The position numbers were made by a program, and so were the translations under genes. DNA of 64,000 bases from contig OZ220466.1 in assembly GCA_965116055.1 (NCBI GenBank), forward strand, positions 3,038,001 through 3,102,000. The letters run 5' to 3'. Below, one piece after another: positions 61,561-64,000 of the stretch. Origin of the DNA: Bin55 sp965116055. Lineage in GTDB: Bacteria > Pseudomonadota > Gammaproteobacteria > Pseudomonadales > Azotimanducaceae. The notes beneath the pieces were generated by a model. It did not search any database. It saw nothing but the letters and a program-made list of their open reading frames with translations, and was not told where the DNA came from. Positions within the stretch are counted from its first letter, which is position 1. Each line of letters begins with the position of its first letter.

Positions 61561-63258
61561 ACGTTCGATCAAGCCATTGACCATCTGAGCCAGTACGTGG
61601 CAGAAGATGGTCGTTTGTCGATGAACGACATTTGTGCGTTCGCAAGGTTGCACACGGATTTGCAGGATGCACAGTTTACCGAGCTAGCTCATCGACTGAT
61701 CGAAAATGGTATTAACGTCTACGACCTTGAAGGTTATGAAGAAGCGCAAATAGTCGAAGAAATTGAAGAGCGCGAACGAAACTCCATTCGTGAGAACACC
61801 CAGATTTATATGCGCGATGTGGGTACCTATGACCTTTTAACGCAAGACGAGGAAATCACCTTCGCGCGCGCTATGAACAGCGCTGTGAGCGAGGTTTTAC
61901 AGGCGATTGCCCCTGTCAAACCCGTGAACGATGTTGCGCAAACGCTGTTCACGAACCACCTTCAAAAAAACCGACTAGAGAGGATCCTAAACGGGTTTCT
62001 AGATCCGGTCGAAATCCTCCCGAAGGTTGATGGAAACGATGCAAATGGGGAAAAAAGTGAGCGTCAACTGCCATTTGATCTCGATCTGGCAGAGCGCCGG
62101 ATCAAGCATTTTCAGGTATGCTCGGACGCATATTTCCGAGCTCATTGGGACGCTCGCACCAATAGTCAACAATCCAAGGTTGAGGAGTCGTTTCGATGGT
62201 TCAGGTTCTCGACCAACCACTACACGGCCTTCTGCGATACATTCAAAGACCTCATCGCATCTACGCAGCAAGCCATTGAACGAGCAAAAGGCGTTTTTCT
62301 CGCTGCAGGTATGCCAGTAACCTTATTCCAAGAGCAAATCCAACCCAATTTGACGGCCTTACGACTCAAAGATGCCGTCCATGGTTTGCCACACCATGCG
62401 CAATCGAAACTCACGGCTCATTTTCACGTTATCGATAGGGTACGGCGAACGCTTGAAGCCTTGGAACAGCAAAGTCAACTACCCTATCTTGATTTATTAG
62501 CTCGAAACGTTTACGTCGATGAAGCGATTCGACGCTACCGGGAAGCGAAGAGCCGATTAGTGGCCGGGAATTTGCGATTAGTGATGCGAGTTGCGCAAAC
62601 CTACAACCATCACGGTGCGCTATTACTGGATCTTGTGCAAGAGGGAAATCTCGGTCTTATTCGGGCTGCGGAAAAATACGACTACACACGTGGCTTCCGG
62701 TTTTCGACCTATGCAACGTGGTGGATTCGCCAGGCTGTGACGCAAGCGCTGAACGAATTTGGTCGTACTGTCAGATTGCCTACCAGTCTCACTCAGTCCA
62801 TTCGCACCGTAGGAAGGGCAAGAACGCAACTGACGCAATCGCTCGGGAAAGATCCAACCTTAGGTGAATTAGCCACCAAGACAGGCTTAACCGTGCAGCA
62901 AGTGCGGGATGTTGTGTTGTATGAGCACAACGCTATCTCTATTGACGAACCCATCAATGACGAGGAAGACACCAATCTCGTTGATACACTCGTTAGTGAA
63001 AGCGTGCTATCGCCCGAACAGATGGCGCTCAAACAAGGACTGCGTGATGCCGTCGAGCTGACGCTAGCTGATTTAACGACTCGCGAAGCGCAGATACTGA
63101 CTCTACGTTATGGAATCGGCCGTAACACCGAGTTATCCTCCGCAGAAATCGCTCAAGACCTTGGCATTTCAACGAATCGTGTGCGCCAGATCATCGTCAA
63201 AGCCCTGCGACGACTTAGACAACCACGCTATACGCCTTTACTTGAACCTTATCTATGA
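61555..63258 (+). CDS. RpoD-like sigma-70 factor, paralogue 2, with altered -35 reading helix
   Basis: 567 residues from the ATG within the 150-bp repeat; an upstream in-frame start is only repeat sequence. Region 1.1-like (GRLSMNDICAFARLHTDL), region 1.2 (TQIYMRDVGTYDLLTQDEE), a long non-conserved region (about 110-300), region 2 (LVQEGNLGLIRAAEKYDYTRG, STYATWWIRQAVTQAL), region 3.0 RLPTSLTQ, and region 4.2 ISTNRVRQI. The residues matching E. coli R584 and E585, which contact the -35 element, are T540 and N541. It probably reads different promoters or depends less on a -35 box. It takes the rpoD position after dnaG, but another sigma gene follows. Confidence 0.88.
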   Translation: MTTFDQAIDHLSQYVAEDGRLSMNDICAFARLHTDLQDAQFTELAHRLIENGINVYDLEGYEEAQIVEEIEERERNSIRENTQIYMRDVGTYDLLTQDEEITFARAMNSAVSEVLQAIAPVKPVNDVAQTLFTNHLQKNRLERILNGFLDPVEILPKVDGNDANGEKSERQLPFDLDLAERRIKHFQVCSDAYFRAHWDARTNSQQSKVEESFRWFRFSTNHYTAFCDTFKDLIASTQQAIERAKGVFLAAGMPVTLFQEQIQPNLTALRLKDAVHGLPHHAQSKLTAHFHVIDRVRRTLEALEQQSQLPYLDLLARNVYVDEAIRRYREAKSRLVAGNLRLVMRVAQTYNHHGALLLDLVQEGNLGLIRAAEKYDYTRGFRFSTYATWWIRQAVTQALNEFGRTVRLPTSLTQSIRTVGRARTQLTQSLGKDPTLGELATKTGLTVQQVRDVVLYEHNAISIDEPINDEEDTNLVDTLVSESVLSPEQMALKQGLRDAVELTLADLTTREAQILTLRYGIGRNTELSSAEIAQDLGISTNRVRQIIVKALRRLRQPRYTPLLEPYL

Positions 63259-63749
63259 CTACGACGCCTCCTCATCGTATCTATTCCAAGAACTATATAG
63301 CGCAACAGCAAACTAAAAGCATTGCATTACTGTATTGCACCATTTTTATTCTTATGAATTTTCCTGATTTATCGTACAGGTGACATCCTATCTAGCAGAT
63401 CAAAGCCGTGTCTTAAAGCAGTTGTTAGATAGTGTCGTGCCGATGAAAGCTGGCGCTCCACGATTGCAGGTTTGAAGGACTACTCGAAAGGATTTAACTC
63501 CATGAGCATAGAAGCCTGTGCCGTAGGACGATTTGTTTTCTCATATAAACAAAACGACTTATTCTCTTGATCACCATATTCAAAATATCAGTTAATTGCT
63601 CATTAGCAATGACATCCTAGCAACCTCATTCGAATCAGGAAATTTGGATGGTTTGCGGTGTGCTTCAACACGATACAAAGAAAATTTGTCTATCAAAATA
63701 GATTTCTCAATCCTACAATTAGAAAACTTCTCCACACCAAAAGTTACGC
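63259..63749. other. Intergenic region between sigma paralogues 2 and 3
   Basis: About 490 bp, AT-rich in its second half. No gene is convincing; a 60-codon frame at 63596-63778 has no support. It does not contain the 150-bp repeat found before the two upstream genes. A promoter for the third sigma gene is expected here. Confidence 0.4.
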
Positions 63750-64000
63750 ATGGCAATGCCCGCACGGTCTACTTCTAATCAAATTTCCCATGAAACCACC
63801 CTTGATACACCTCCGCGTACAGATATTCTCAAAGACTCAATTGAGAACTTTCTAGCTAAGGCGCGCGACCAGGGATACGTCACATACGAAGAAATTACCG
63901 ATTTTCTTGATGTCGGGGACGACGATAGCGACATAAGCCTCGTCTTTGAAGAGTTTGTCGCAGATATTAAAGATGCAGGCATAAAGGTCTTTGAAGCGCC
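63750..64000 (+). CDS. rpoD: RpoD-like sigma-70 factor, paralogue 3 (3' end cut by window)
   Basis: Open from ATG 63750 (or the in-frame ATG 63756) to the window end. The visible 83 residues are region 1.1 of a primary sigma factor: ENFLAKARDQGYVTYEEIT, DFLDVGDDD, then FVADIKDAGIKVFEA, matching the standard layout of E. coli RpoD region 1.1 better than the two paralogues do. It may be the true housekeeping sigma factor, displaced from dnaG by the insertion of extra genes. The remaining domains are not visible. Confidence 0.75.
   Translation, partial: MAMPARSTSNQISHETTLDTPPRTDILKDSIENFLAKARDQGYVTYEEITDFLDVGDDDSDISLVFEEFVADIKDAGIKVFEA

Overview
The window looks like a chromosome segment of a gammaproteobacterium, close to 50% G+C by eye. 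The reasons are an Escherichia-like ribosomal protein S21, the rpsU-dnaG-rpoD macromolecular synthesis locus, a Fur-box-like site before a TonB-dependent receptor, and several tightly overlapping operons. I cannot name the genus. No tRNA, rRNA or CRISPR array was seen.

Region 1 (1-13.9 kb) is mostly housekeeping and runs on the + strand. It holds an osmoprotectant-type ABC importer cut by the window start, a NUDT19-like NUDIX protein and an Att-type ABC module (ATPase, FtsX-like permease, CrtC/AttH lipoprotein). A second NUDIX hydrolase, a PLP-dependent sulfur-amino-acid enzyme, an SDR and purC follow. The region ends with an acyl-CoA carboxylase-like group: a free-standing biotin domain, a crotonase and a carboxyltransferase.

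Region 2 (13.9-20.6 kb, - strand) has two TonB-dependent receptors. One has a Fur-box-like site 27 bp before its start. The other carries a 10-base G tract in its coding strand and a perfect EF-hand loop.

Region 3 (21-43 kb) is accessory. Two paralogous two-gene ABC exporter systems (21.0-25.1 and 35.8-40.4 kb) bracket a PEP-synthase-like phosphotransferase of rifampin-phosphotransferase architecture, an IS1182-family insertion sequence, a metallophosphoesterase and two tandem mini PQQ-propeller proteins. Two Fe(II)/2-oxoglutarate-type oxygenases and an AAA/DUF4143 ATPase framed by inverted repeats also lie between them. A PNPOx-like protein, a SixA-like phosphatase and a third oxygenase follow. 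Together they suggest tailoring, phosphorylation and export of a small molecule, but no core scaffold enzyme is visible.

Region 4 (43-54 kb) holds an ankyrin protein, an Ltp2-like thiolase with its DUF35 partner, an LLM-type oxidoreductase, and a - strand run: argC, aminotransferase, DEAD-box helicase, frameshifted nitrilase, AI-2E transporter and hisC.

Region 5 (55-64 kb) is the most unusual part: a rearranged macromolecular synthesis locus. It contains a sigma-70 paralogue, rpsU, full-length dnaG, a chimeric dnaG derivative, a second sigma-70 paralogue and the start of a third. The derivative has two helicase-binding-type domains and one zinc domain, no TOPRIM catalytic core, and a membrane tail. 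The derivative and the second sigma gene are each preceded by a copy of the same 150-bp sequence. The derivative appears to come from an exact 317-codon deletion between two GAACAGC sites in a dnaG copy.
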